A stretch of DNA of 64,000 nt from Gramella sp. Hel_I_59. GTDB taxonomy: Bacteria > Bacteroidota > Bacteroidia > Flavobacteriales > Flavobacteriaceae. This document shows positions 46,633-54,957 of the stretch, in pieces. The notes below the pieces were generated by a model, which saw nothing but the letters and a program-made list of their open reading frames with translations, did not search any database and was not told the DNA's origin. The position numbers and the translations under genes were made by a program. Each line of letters begins with the position of its first letter. Positions within the stretch are counted from its first letter, which is position 1. The stretch is from positions 2,480,001 through 2,544,000 of the forward strand of contig NZ_VFME01000001.1 in the NCBI RefSeq assembly GCF_006714895.1, given 5' to 3'.

Positions 46633-46640
46633 TATCTTTG
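46633..46640 (+). promoter_or_regulatory. -7 element of the integrase promoter
   Basis: TATCTTTG matches TAnnTTTG exactly, 57 nt before the integrase ATG. The -33 region is only a weak TTTA. Transcription would start about 50 nt before the gene. Confidence 0.45.
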
Positions 46641-46696
46641 TTTTAGTGATAAAACATACCATTTATAACACCTAATTCGACACCTTTAAATCATAA

Positions 46697-47941
46697 ATGA
46701 ATTATTCTTTTAGGCTTAAATACCCAAACATAGACAAGGAATCTCTTATCTACTTTACAGCTTCATTTAAGAACGAAGGTAAGACCTTTGTCTATTCTAC
46801 TGGAGAAAAAATACATCCTAGAGATTGGGATTTTAAAAATAAGCGTCCAGCAAATTTATCGGGAAGAAGAAAAGATGCTGAGATTCGAAGAGCTATAGAA
46901 ATACAGTTATCCAGATACTCTAATTTTTTTATCGAGTTGATTAGCAGATACAAAACGATAAATGAGAATCTGACGATTGAAATGGTAAAGGACGAATTCA
47001 ATACGGAGTTTAAAAAGGTCAGTAAAAATGCTAATGATTTTTTCAAAGTATATGAATTGTTCTTAGAGGATAAAAGAAATGATAATTCTGATCAAGCCAA
47101 TACAGAGACAACGATCAAGCGTTATGAGTATAACAAAACTTTACTAGAAGATTTCCAGGCGCATAAATCTTACAATCTTAGATTTAATACCATCAATAAA
47201 GATTTCTACAATGCATTTATTCACTATAGTGTAAAAACGAAGAACCATTCTGCAAATACGTTGAGTAGAAATATCGGCCTCTTTAAAACTTTTATGAATT
47301 GGTCTATTGCAAACAAATATACCTATAACGAAGAGTTTAAATCATTTAAGAATATCAAGCGTTTCAAGACAGATGAAATTGCGCTTACCAAAGACCAGGT
47401 AGACGAGATTTATCAGTTTGATCTTAAAAAGAACGAGAAATTAAAGAGAGTTCGTGATTTATTCGTTTTTGGTTGCTGCACTGGGATGCGCTATTCAAAC
47501 TATTCTAAGGTGAAGAAAAATGATATCAGTGACGGTTTTATTAATGTCATTGACGGTAAGGATAGATCAAAAAAGCTATCAATACCTATCAATAAATATT
47601 CTAAGGAGATTTTAGAAAAATACGACTACGAGCTTCCTAGAATCTCAAATCAAAAGTTTAATGATTATCTAAAGGAGTTGTTTGAGGAAATGGAATATGA
47701 TCAAGTCATAAAAAAAACGATGCGTTATGGAAACGATATTGTAGAAACCGAGTCCACATATGCAGACAGAATCAGTTCGCATACAGCCAGAAGATCATTT
47801 ATTACCATTATGAAAAATGAAGGAGTTCCCGATAAGGTTATTATGAGTTATACCGGTCATAAAAGTATAGAGGTTTTCAATAATTACTATAGGCCAAATC
47901 AAGAACATAGAATCAATTTTATGAAAAATGTATGGAGTTAA
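46697..47941 (+). CDS. Tyrosine recombinase (site-specific integrase)
   Basis: A 414-residue phage-type integrase of the Bacteroidota kind, with an N-terminal arm-binding domain, a SAM-like core-binding domain (about 115-215) and the catalytic domain. Catalytic residues are Arg265 (GCCTGMRYSNYSK), His362 and Arg365 (SSHTARRSF), His388 (YTGHKS) and the nucleophile Tyr397 or Tyr398 (NNYYR). It would insert and excise the element at the neighbouring tRNA-derived att site. Its 3' end overlaps the next gene by 10 nt. Confidence 0.95.
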   Translation: MNYSFRLKYPNIDKESLIYFTASFKNEGKTFVYSTGEKIHPRDWDFKNKRPANLSGRRKDAEIRRAIEIQLSRYSNFFIELISRYKTINENLTIEMVKDEFNTEFKKVSKNANDFFKVYELFLEDKRNDNSDQANTETTIKRYEYNKTLLEDFQAHKSYNLRFNTINKDFYNAFIHYSVKTKNHSANTLSRNIGLFKTFMNWSIANKYTYNEEFKSFKNIKRFKTDEIALTKDQVDEIYQFDLKKNEKLKRVRDLFVFGCCTGMRYSNYSKVKKNDISDGFINVIDGKDRSKKLSIPINKYSKEILEKYDYELPRISNQKFNDYLKELFEEMEYDQVIKKTMRYGNDIVETESTYADRISSHTARRSFITIMKNEGVPDKVIMSYTGHKSIEVFNNYYRPNQEHRINFMKNVWS

Positions 47942-48741
47942 ATAAATTGAAAGAAAATCTCAGAATATCTAGAGAGCAAAGGGAAATCAATTATTGGTCT
48001 GAAAATTACGATCGAGCCCACTTTCGGATTCAAGATTCTCCGATAATAACTAAGAAGATAATTGCTGAAAACAAACTTCACATAAAGCAGTTAACAGAAC
48101 AATATCCCTTTTATCAAGATTTTCTTGATTTAATAAGAAAGCATCATAATGAATCTATTCTCAAATTAAACATCGTTCAATTGATAATTTCATATTTAGA
48201 ATTTATTTATGACAATGGTAACGTTCGTGTAAAAAGAGGTAATCTTGAGGGTATTGCTAAAAAGGATTACGCCATTGAAAAAAGTAAAATCCTGAAAGAT
48301 ATGGAAATGATGCTGTATCAAGCAATCTTGAGTAATAGGATCCGAGATAAAATAGTTCACGATGAAGTTAAATTATCGAGTTTAGACGGAGAAAAAGAAA
48401 ACGATTTTTTCAAAAAGCCTGGAAGAAAACCTTATTCCGAACTTGCCGTAATTGCGCTTAAGTATCACATCATTAATAAGTTTGACAAAAATGAAAATCC
48501 GCATTCAGACACTTCTCGGTTCGCTCGTGTTCAGGATTTTTATGATTACACAGCATCAAAGGAGAATTTAAATTCAGGCTCATTTAGCAATAAATACAAA
48601 GAGATCGGTAGAGAGAAAGATCTAGAAAAGTATTGTAAATCTAATACTAATGTTGTTCAAGCACTTATCAAATTAAATTGTTTTAGAGATAATGAAGAAT
48701 GTTACCAATATTTATCTCAATTTGATACTACTTCAGAATAA
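47932..48741 (+). CDS. Protein of unknown function coupled to the integrase
   Basis: A 269-residue, highly charged cytoplasmic protein, mostly helical by composition, with no motif I can name. It starts inside the end of the integrase gene (10-nt overlap), so translation is probably coupled. No signal peptide or membrane segment. The stretch FKKPGRKPYSELAVIALKYHII might mark a helical domain border. Position between integrase and excisionase-like genes suggests a role in control of integration or excision, which is inference only. Confidence 0.7.
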   Translation: MELNKLKENLRISREQREINYWSENYDRAHFRIQDSPIITKKIIAENKLHIKQLTEQYPFYQDFLDLIRKHHNESILKLNIVQLIISYLEFIYDNGNVRVKRGNLEGIAKKDYAIEKSKILKDMEMMLYQAILSNRIRDKIVHDEVKLSSLDGEKENDFFKKPGRKPYSELAVIALKYHIINKFDKNENPHSDTSRFARVQDFYDYTASKENLNSGSFSNKYKEIGREKDLEKYCKSNTNVVQALIKLNCFRDNEECYQYLSQFDTTSE

Positions 48742-48823
48742 GGTATAAATAGGTATTAATTCGAATTAATACTACCCACTTCATTACCATTCATTTGCAG
48801 TGATAATCTATAAAACTGCAATT

Positions 48824-49096
48824 ATGAATAATCCATTTGAAAGTATCCAAGGCGAATTATCTGAGATCAAAAACTTAGTTACTCAACTACTAAAAAAGCC
48901 CGATGAAGATCTATCCAACAAACTTTATACATTGAACGAAGCAGCAGATCTACTCAAAGTAGATCGGCAAACAGTACGCAACCATATTGACAGGGGAACG
49001 ATTAGTGCCACTTTCATAGGTAGGAGAATACTCATACCTCATAAGGAGTTATTCGATTCCTTAAACGATGTCAAATCTATTAAATATAAGAGATAA
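48824..49096 (+). CDS. Helix-turn-helix excisionase-like protein
   Basis: A 90-residue protein with a short coiled N terminus and a MerR/excisionase-type winged helix (HTH_17) from about residue 34: LYTLNEAADLLKVDRQTVRNHIDRGTI followed by GRRILIPHKEL. Such proteins direct excision or regulate the element's genes. A GTG frame begins at 48800, but the ATG at 48824 fits the family start better. Its stop overlaps the start of the DUF3987 gene by one base (TAATG). Confidence 0.87.
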   Translation: MNNPFESIQGELSEIKNLVTQLLKKPDEDLSNKLYTLNEAADLLKVDRQTVRNHIDRGTISATFIGRRILIPHKELFDSLNDVKSIKYKR

Positions 49097-50511
49097 TGGG
49101 AGCTGAAAAACAAGAAGCCTCCCATACCCTGAGAAGTATAAGAGGCTCGAATAATTTGTCTGAAAACGAATTTAGTAAAAATACAATTGATCGTCTTGAC
49201 TTAGAAAGTGATTTTTTAAATTTAACCGAGAAAAATGAAAATCAATTTCCCTTTGATATTTTTCCTAAAGTATTACAGGAAATAATTTTTGAGGCTTCTA
49301 ATAAATATCAATTTTCTATTGACTATTTGGGAGCGGGAATTCTATCAGCTTCTTCAGCTGCAATCGGTATTTCTCATAAAGTTAAAGTAAAAGAGGGATG
49401 GAACGTAAAGAGTAATCTATTTACCGTGATAGTTGGGCGGCCAGGAGATTCTAAAAGCCATGCTTTAAACTTTTGTTTCAAACCCATACACATAAGGGAG
49501 AGCGAACTTTTTTACAGATACGAACAAGAGGTCCTGAACTATGAAGATAGCCTAGAATCAGGACAAAAGAAACTAAAAAAACCGTTTCTAGAAAAGTTCT
49601 TAATCAGTGATTATACATTAGAAGCATTAATTCTATCCCATTTCTATAACAAGAGAGGTCTATATATATATGTAGACGAACTCCACGGATGGATAAAAAA
49701 TTTTAATAGGTATAATAATTCTGGTGAAGCAGAAATTTATTTGAGCCTGTGGAGCGGAACTACAATATCAACTGACAGGGCATCTGGCAAGAACCTACGC
49801 ATTGAAGATCCTTTTGTTGGAGTAATTGGAAGCACACAAATTGCAGTTCTCAAAGAATTTGCAAAAGAAGGTAGAAGTGCTAACGGTTTTATGGATCGTT
49901 TACTCTTTGCATATCCAGAAAATCAAAAGACTATAAAGTGGAACATAGATAAAGTGGATGAGAATATTTTACAAAACTATTTTACGATAATATCAAATCT
50001 AATTGATCTAAAAAATAATGAGAATGGCCAAGCAAATATTATTCCCATCGAAGAGAGTGCTGAGAAACACCTATTTAATTGGCAGAATAATCGGCCAGAT
50101 GAATATTTATTTGATTACGAAAGGAGCATAGAAGTAAAGCTTCAGGAATATGTAATTCGATTTGCGCTAATACTTCAGCTAATTCATTACGCTTCAGATA
50201 AAAAAACTAAAAACGAAGTGCAATTGTTTGCTGTCAAAGGAGCGATACGTTTATTCGAATATTTTTATCATAATGCCATAAAGGTGCGAAGTGAAATTAC
50301 CAAAAAAAATTATTTGGAATCCTTAACTGAACTTCAGAAAATCATTTTAGCAGAACTTCCAAAAAACTTCACCACTCAAGCCGGTCTAAAAATAGCATGC
50401 AAAAAAGTTGATGGTAAACCTAGGATTAGTGAGAGACAATTTAAAACCTATTTGAACGACAGAAAGTTATTTAAAAGAGTATCTCACGGTAATTATGAAA
50501 AGATACTGTGA
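49096..50511 (+). CDS. DUF3987 family helicase-like protein
   Basis: A 471-residue protein of the DUF3987 family, frequent in Bacteroidota elements and phages. It has a P-loop-like VGRPGDSKSHAL at about residues 112-123, a Walker B-like LYIYVDELHGWI, a sensor-like GVIGSTQ, and an arginine-finger candidate in GFMDRLLFAYP. These suggest a RepA/DnaB-like ATPase or primase-helicase used in element replication, which is inference. It is coupled to the HTH gene (1-nt overlap) and precedes the iteron-like cluster. Confidence 0.83.
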   Translation: MGAEKQEASHTLRSIRGSNNLSENEFSKNTIDRLDLESDFLNLTEKNENQFPFDIFPKVLQEIIFEASNKYQFSIDYLGAGILSASSAAIGISHKVKVKEGWNVKSNLFTVIVGRPGDSKSHALNFCFKPIHIRESELFYRYEQEVLNYEDSLESGQKKLKKPFLEKFLISDYTLEALILSHFYNKRGLYIYVDELHGWIKNFNRYNNSGEAEIYLSLWSGTTISTDRASGKNLRIEDPFVGVIGSTQIAVLKEFAKEGRSANGFMDRLLFAYPENQKTIKWNIDKVDENILQNYFTIISNLIDLKNNENGQANIIPIEESAEKHLFNWQNNRPDEYLFDYERSIEVKLQEYVIRFALILQLIHYASDKKTKNEVQLFAVKGAIRLFEYFYHNAIKVRSEITKKNYLESLTELQKIILAELPKNFTTQAGLKIACKKVDGKPRISERQFKTYLNDRKLFKRVSHGNYEKIL

Positions 50512-50579
50512 CTGCATTTTCCTCATTTTCTTCACTTTCTAATTTAAAGTGTTGAATTACAACTAAATAAAGCTTTTAT

Positions 50580-50731
50580 AAAATGCAATATTCGTGCATA
50601 AAATGCACAATCGTAATAAAAATTAAAAAACCCAACTTTTGAAAGTGCAATCAAAATGCAGAGAAAATGCAACTATAAACTATTTGTAACTCGTGCTATT
50701 ATTGAATAATGCAGAAAATGAGGAAAATGCA
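50580..50731 (+). repeat. Iteron-like cluster of AAAATGCA repeats
   Basis: AAAATGCA occurs exactly five times in 152 bp (50580, 50600, 50653, 50664 and 50724) with a near copy at 50706. The third and fourth are 11 bp apart, one helical turn. The cluster lies between the helicase-like gene and the primase-like gene in a gap of about 227 nt. It could be a replication origin or the binding site of an element regulator. Confidence 0.45.
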
Positions 50732-50738
50732 ACTTACT

Positions 50739-51788
50739 ATGTATAAATATACTCTAGAAAAAAAATCGATTAAACACATTTGCCCTAGATGTTATAAAAA
50801 AAGGTTCGTAAGATATGTTGATTCTGAAACGAACGAATATTTATCGCACCTAGTCGGTAGATGCGATAGGGAATTGAATTGTGCTTATCACTATCCACCA
50901 AAATATTATTTTAAAGATCTTAGTGAGCCTTATTTTCCAATTTTAGAGAATAGAGTTGTTGATCCTAAATTAGAACTGAGGACATCATTTCACAACTCTA
51001 GAGAACTTGAACGCACATTGATTAATAATGGGAAAAATAATCTTATTCAATTTTTGCACAGAACATTTGACCAATTAAAAGTAGCTAAAATGCTAAAGGA
51101 TTATAAAGTAGGAACTGCTTCTAATTGGCACAATGCAACAATTTTTTGGCAAATTGATGAGGAGGAAAAAATTAGAGGTGGAAAAATTATCAGCTATACC
51201 CAAACAGGGAAGCGTACGAAATACATCAATTGGGTACACGCCATTCAAATAAAAAATAGAAAAATCAATAGCTTTCATTTAAGGCAATGTCTATTTGGTC
51301 TTCATCTCCTTAATCATTCTCAAAAAATTATAGCTATAGTCGAATCAGAGAAAACTGCTTGTATTATGAGCTTACTCTTTGATAAGTATTTATGGTTAGC
51401 AACTGGAAGTCTGGGTGGGCTAACAGAGAATAAATTGAAACCAATAATAGGGAGGAAAATAATCCTTTATCCAGATTTAGGTGTGAAAGAAAACTCCAAT
51501 AGTCCATTTGAACAATGGTATTTAAAACAGAAGATGTTCGAAAAAAAAGGTTTTGATATAGCTATATCAGATTTACTTGAACGAAAAGGAACTGATAAGC
51601 ATAGGCAAAAGGGTTACGACATCGCAGATTACTTTTTAGATAATAAAAACAATAAACCAAGGAAAATAATATCTGAACAGCAACAAAAGTACATAGAGGT
51701 TTATATGAAAAACCAGAACCTAAAAACCTTGATCGATGTATTTGATTTACTTGATGAAAATGGGAACAGGATTAATTTTCATAATTAA
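50739..51788 (+). CDS. DUF6371 family zinc-finger/TOPRIM primase-like protein
   Basis: A 349-residue protein with an N-terminal zinc ribbon (Cys15, Cys18, Cys42, Cys48 in ICPRC and RCDRELNC) and a TOPRIM-like core: IIAIVESEKTACI with the metal-binding Glu, ATGSLGGL, and IILYPDLG with the Asp. This order matches primase-type proteins of mobile elements (DUF6371). I start it at the ATG at 50739, where family members begin with MYKxTL; the longer frame from 50709 adds ten residues made of the repeat sequence. Likely role: primer synthesis for element replication or after transfer. Confidence 0.85.
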   Translation: MYKYTLEKKSIKHICPRCYKKRFVRYVDSETNEYLSHLVGRCDRELNCAYHYPPKYYFKDLSEPYFPILENRVVDPKLELRTSFHNSRELERTLINNGKNNLIQFLHRTFDQLKVAKMLKDYKVGTASNWHNATIFWQIDEEEKIRGGKIISYTQTGKRTKYINWVHAIQIKNRKINSFHLRQCLFGLHLLNHSQKIIAIVESEKTACIMSLLFDKYLWLATGSLGGLTENKLKPIIGRKIILYPDLGVKENSNSPFEQWYLKQKMFEKKGFDIAISDLLERKGTDKHRQKGYDIADYFLDNKNNKPRKIISEQQQKYIEVYMKNQNLKTLIDVFDLLDENGNRINFHN

Positions 51789-51820
51789 TAGACGTTGAAA
51801 ACGTGTATACCGAAGGTGAT

Positions 51821-51861
51821 AGCAAGTTGAACAGGGGCTACTCCCCTATTTTCAACTTGCT
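51821..51861. promoter_or_regulatory. Candidate origin of transfer (oriT) hairpin
   Basis: An 11-bp outer stem AGCAAGTTGAA/TTCAACTTGCT (51821-51831 with 51851-51861) and a 5-bp inner stem AGGGG/CCCCT (51833-51837 with 51843-51847) stand out in an AT-rich gap 122 nt before the mobilization gene. oriT sites usually hold such repeats next to the relaxosome genes. There is no T run, so it is not a normal terminator, though one cannot be ruled out for the primase-like gene. Confidence 0.5.
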
Positions 51862-51982
51862 CTGCGAGGCCTAATCCCTTACTACCACTGGCTTAAACTA
51901 TCATAACTGGATTGTATAAATTTATACAAAAACTATATTTATATATGTATATAATTGATTATCAGGACTAAAAAATATTAAA

Positions 51983-52447
51983 ATGGCAAAAAAAAGTATC
52001 TTAATTTCAGCATACCACCATAAAGAACTTGCGAAACTATCAGAGGCATTTGGATATAGTTATTACAAATTGGTGGAAGAGATGATAACGTATTTTAAGA
52101 AAACAGGCATTAATCCTTTGGATTCAAAGAATGAAAATCCTTCTAAGGCAGTTAGAGAATTGGATAAGAGATTAATATCCTTTATTAGAATACAAGAAAG
52201 GGATATTTTAAAACCATTGCGCCAAGAGGTGTATGATTATTCTCAGGAGCAAAAACACGAGATTCAAAATTCTTACAAGATTTTAATAGAAGAACTTAGT
52301 AGGATAGATCGTTATGAACGAGAAAGGGCCAATACAGCATTAGCAGAAATTAAGAAACAACGAAAAGCAGTTATAGCTATTGCTAAACTAATCGATGCTA
52401 AGAACAAGTCCGGTATATTATCTAAAATCAATAATCTCTTTGATTAA
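51983..52447 (+). CDS. BfmA/BtgA-family mobilization protein
   Basis: A 154-residue accessory mobilization protein. The N-terminal ribbon-helix-helix-like part, MAKKSILISAYHHKELAKLSEAFGYSYYKLVEEMI split across turns, then KKTGINPLD and KAVRELDKRLISFIRIQERDILKPL, match the BfmA/BtgA family of Bacteroidota mobilizable elements. It binds oriT and helps the relaxase. Its stop overlaps the relaxase start by one base (TAATG). Confidence 0.87.
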   Translation: MAKKSILISAYHHKELAKLSEAFGYSYYKLVEEMITYFKKTGINPLDSKNENPSKAVRELDKRLISFIRIQERDILKPLRQEVYDYSQEQKHEIQNSYKILIEELSRIDRYERERANTALAEIKKQRKAVIAIAKLIDAKNKSGILSKINNLFD

Positions 52448-53352
52448 TGCCTATTAGTAAGCCACATAGTACGCTTGGAGCTAAAAACACTGGAAGTTGC
52501 ACGTTGCTAGTTAATTATCTCAATAAAGAAAATCAGGAGTTAGAAGCGACAATCAATACAAAGAATAGTTTAAAGGAAATCACTTTACTCGAAAACAGAA
52601 AACAAGATTTTTTTAATCATCAAAAGGAAGATACAAGCCCAATTGAGGTGATTGATAGTATTGACCGCAATATTAAAAAACTTGGAAAAACCGATGCAAA
52701 GTACTTTGCACCAACGATAAGTTTTAGTCAGGCAGAATTAAAACATGTTATTTCTCTGGCTACTGAAAAGAAAAATATTGATAACGTCTGGCAGCTTAGT
52801 AATAGCGAGTATGGAAAATACAATCATCTTTTAAAGAATTATATTAAGGAAATAATGGATAATTACGCCGAGAATTTCAACAGGCAAAATAAAGGATTGC
52901 AGACAGGAAATGATCTCGTGTATTACGCCAAAATCGAACACTTTAGAAAATTCAAAGGTACTGATGAAGAAGTTAAGCGAGGTTTATATAATTCAGGAGA
53001 TTATAAACCTGGACTTAACTCTCATGCTCATATTATCGTAAGTCGCAAAGATCAAACTCAACGATTAAAACTAACACCTACTACCAAAGAAAGGTCTACC
53101 CAGCGAAGTATAGGAGGAAATTCTTATCAAGTAGGTTTTGATCGTATGAAATGGATCAATAAGAATGAAAAATCTTTTGATACTCTTTTCAATTATAGAA
53201 GATCCGCCATTGAAAAATTTGATAATCAATACATTTTAAAGAATGGTTCTCCTCGGGAAAAAGACCTACTTATCAAAAAAATAGATGAAAGCAAAAGACT
53301 TAATAAGCAAAAAAATGTGATAAAAAGAGATTTTAAAGGGCCTAAAAGGTAA
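52447..53352 (+). CDS. DUF5712 family relaxase (MobB-like)
   Basis: A 301-residue protein of the DUF5712 family, which pairs with BfmA/BtgA in Bacteroidota mobilizable elements and acts as the relaxase that nicks oriT. The visible metal-binding core is LNSHAHIIVSRKDQ (HxH motif); YLNKENQEL with a tyrosine near the N terminus is a candidate for the nicking residue. C-terminal part basic (LNKQKNVIKRDFKGPKR). It is coupled to the upstream gene and is the last gene before a 520-nt gap. Confidence 0.85.
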   Translation: MPISKPHSTLGAKNTGSCTLLVNYLNKENQELEATINTKNSLKEITLLENRKQDFFNHQKEDTSPIEVIDSIDRNIKKLGKTDAKYFAPTISFSQAELKHVISLATEKKNIDNVWQLSNSEYGKYNHLLKNYIKEIMDNYAENFNRQNKGLQTGNDLVYYAKIEHFRKFKGTDEEVKRGLYNSGDYKPGLNSHAHIIVSRKDQTQRLKLTPTTKERSTQRSIGGNSYQVGFDRMKWINKNEKSFDTLFNYRRSAIEKFDNQYILKNGSPREKDLLIKKIDESKRLNKQKNVIKRDFKGPKR

Positions 53353-53683
53353 AATGATGAAAGTTCGAAATTAGCCCAAAGTTTTTAATGCTACTAAATT
53401 CTATTATTCTAAAGCAATAATGTTATTTTGTGATCTTATGGTTTTATTGCAAAATCATATTAGTGTAGTACCCTAATAGGTTTTTTATATCTTATAGAAC
53501 AAAAGCATTAAACCAATAAAAATTCTATTTTTGGTTACTAAGATTAATAGAAAACCTTAAAACTATAAATTTTAGAAATAATAAATATAGATTTTAGATT
53601 TAAAAATTATAAAAACATAAACTATAGAATAAAAAATATATTTTTTATAAAATAAAATTCTTAAGCGTTTAGCTTTTGATTTT
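53353..53683. other. AT-rich gene-free stretch after the relaxase
   Basis: About 330 nt of very AT-rich DNA with repeated ATAAA/TATAAA and TTTTAGA-like runs and no plausible gene. It may include a region that melts easily, or be degenerate. Confidence 0.5.
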
Positions 53684-53797
53684 GGTACTAGAAAATTGCC
53701 GTTTTTTAATGCACACCAATATCAAAGCAAGGCGCCCACGTTACGGCGTGGGCTGCTCTTGTGTTTGGTGTGCAGGCAAGGCAATGCCTCTAGTACC
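53684..53797. repeat. GC-rich nested inverted-repeat element
   Basis: Within AT-rich DNA a 114-nt block folds as stacked perfect stems: GGTACTAGA with TCTAGTACC (53684-53692, 53789-53797), ATTGCC with GGCAAT (53695-53700, 53780-53785), TGCACACCAA with TTGGTGTGCA (53710-53719, 53765-53774), AGCA with TGCT, and GCCCACG with CGTGGGC (53734-53740, 53747-53753) around loop TTACGG. All are perfect within each stem. I recognise no known family. Confidence 0.7.
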
Positions 53798-53872
53798 GAC
53801 ATGTTGCAGTTCCACGCTTTTTTTGTGTTTGGACTTCAGGATCAAAGGCTACTTAATCTCTAATATAAGCCT

Positions 53873-54268
53873 ATGAATCAGTTAGCACATCTAAGTTACA
53901 GTTTCGAAGAAGTTGAAATTTTGAAAACTCTTGCGAAATATCATGATCAGCCAGACATTGCTGAAAAGTTTTTATTCGCCGGTTTAAGCGAATATGAATA
54001 TACCCGGGTAAAAAAAATAATACAAAAATTTTACCTCGATGGTATATGGGACTTTGAAGACACTGCAAATGGCAAAGGTCAATCCACATTCAATTATGAT
54101 CTGAAAGACTACATACTTAAATATCCCAATCCTATTCCTAGCGAGTACAAAGAAGATATTGAGATAAACACCATTTCGGAGAAGCTTTATGCTTCAAATC
54201 TCGATAAGTCAGAACTGAAATATATCTCTGCACTTATCAAAAAAGATCTTATTGACCAACCTAAATAA
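53873..54268 (+). CDS. Small cytoplasmic protein of unknown function
   Basis: A 131-residue acidic protein, mostly helical by composition, with no recognisable motif, signal peptide or membrane segment. It begins 75 nt after the nested hairpin and ends 6 nt before a lipoprotein gene, so the two are likely co-transcribed. A domain of winged-helix shape is possible for the YSFEEVEILKTLAKYH and YTRVKKIIQKFYLDGIWDF parts, but this is a guess. Confidence 0.65.
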   Translation: MNQLAHLSYSFEEVEILKTLAKYHDQPDIAEKFLFAGLSEYEYTRVKKIIQKFYLDGIWDFEDTANGKGQSTFNYDLKDYILKYPNPIPSEYKEDIEINTISEKLYASNLDKSELKYISALIKKDLIDQPK

Positions 54269-54274
54269 AATATC

Positions 54275-54868
54275 ATGAAGAAAGCTTTACCATTTTTACT
54301 TATTACTATGATGGCTTGTAATAGCCTACAAAATACAGATGCTCAAAAACAGGCAATAATCAATTTTTTGCAAGAAGATGCTAAAGGAGTTAAAACCGAT
54401 TTAAAGATTGAAGTTTCGCAATTAGAAATTACAGACGTTACAGTGGCAGACAGCATTAGTATTTTGAAAGAAAGGTATCAATCAAAAATAGAAAAAGCTC
54501 AAAAGTCGATAGACAATTTTCGATTGAATATCGATAGTGCTGTGAAGGAAAACGAATCACTGGATGATTCCAGTATTGATAACCTTGCTAAAATAGCAGC
54601 CAACAAGTCTATTAGTGAAATGAATCAAAGAGGTCTTGAAAAAGCCCAGACTGCGCTAAAAGAGGTAGAAAAACAAAAATCTATATCGTTGGCTAAATAT
54701 GAAGATAGGGATGAAAATGAACTCCTTGCAAAAAAAGCCGAAACCACTTTTTCGTTTTTTAATCCCATACTACAGACACGTCAGGAAAGAACAGATGATT
54801 TTGTACTATCTAAAGATGGATCAGAAGTTTTGGCGATTATAGAAAATGGTAAATTGAGAAGGAAATAG
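54275..54868 (+). CDS. Coiled-coil lipoprotein of unknown function
   Basis: A 197-residue protein with a lipoprotein-type N terminus MKKALPFLLITMMACNSLQN (lipobox MMAC), then a mostly coiled-coil body (ILKERYQSKIEKAQKSIDNF and ALKEVEKQKSISLAKYE). It would sit in the envelope. Function unknown; surface or entry exclusion and envelope attachment are typical roles of element-borne lipoproteins, but nothing in the sequence proves this. It starts 6 nt after the preceding gene. Confidence 0.65.
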   Translation: MKKALPFLLITMMACNSLQNTDAQKQAIINFLQEDAKGVKTDLKIEVSQLEITDVTVADSISILKERYQSKIEKAQKSIDNFRLNIDSAVKENESLDDSSIDNLAKIAANKSISEMNQRGLEKAQTALKEVEKQKSISLAKYEDRDENELLAKKAETTFSFFNPILQTRQERTDDFVLSKDGSEVLAIIENGKLRRK

Positions 54869-54922
54869 TTACCCTACTCCCATCACTAAACTTTCAAATC
54901 TTATCAATTTTCTATTTAATTA

Positions 54923-54955
54923 TTTATATCTATATTTATCATATATAGATATAAA
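54923..54955 (+). promoter_or_regulatory. Palindromic operator before parDE
   Basis: A perfect 13-bp inverted repeat TTTATATCTATAT/ATATAGATATAAA (54923-54935 with 54943-54955), 7-nt spacer, ends 2 nt before the parD ATG. This is the expected site for self-repression by a ribbon-helix-helix antitoxin, covering the start region. Confidence 0.7.
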
Positions 54956-54957
54956 CC

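Noticed and set aside
46558..46640. Intact tRNA gene at the left junction
   Set aside because: Only the T arm and acceptor 3' strand are present; no anticodon arm, D arm or 5' acceptor strand can be found.
50709..50738. Upstream start of the DUF6371 gene (MQKMRKMQLT)
   Set aside because: These ten codons are made of the AAAATGCA repeat region; the family starts at the ATG at 50739.
53684..53797. Integron attC site
   Set aside because: The outer stem lacks the RYYYAAC/GTTRRRY core sites, and no integron integrase is present.
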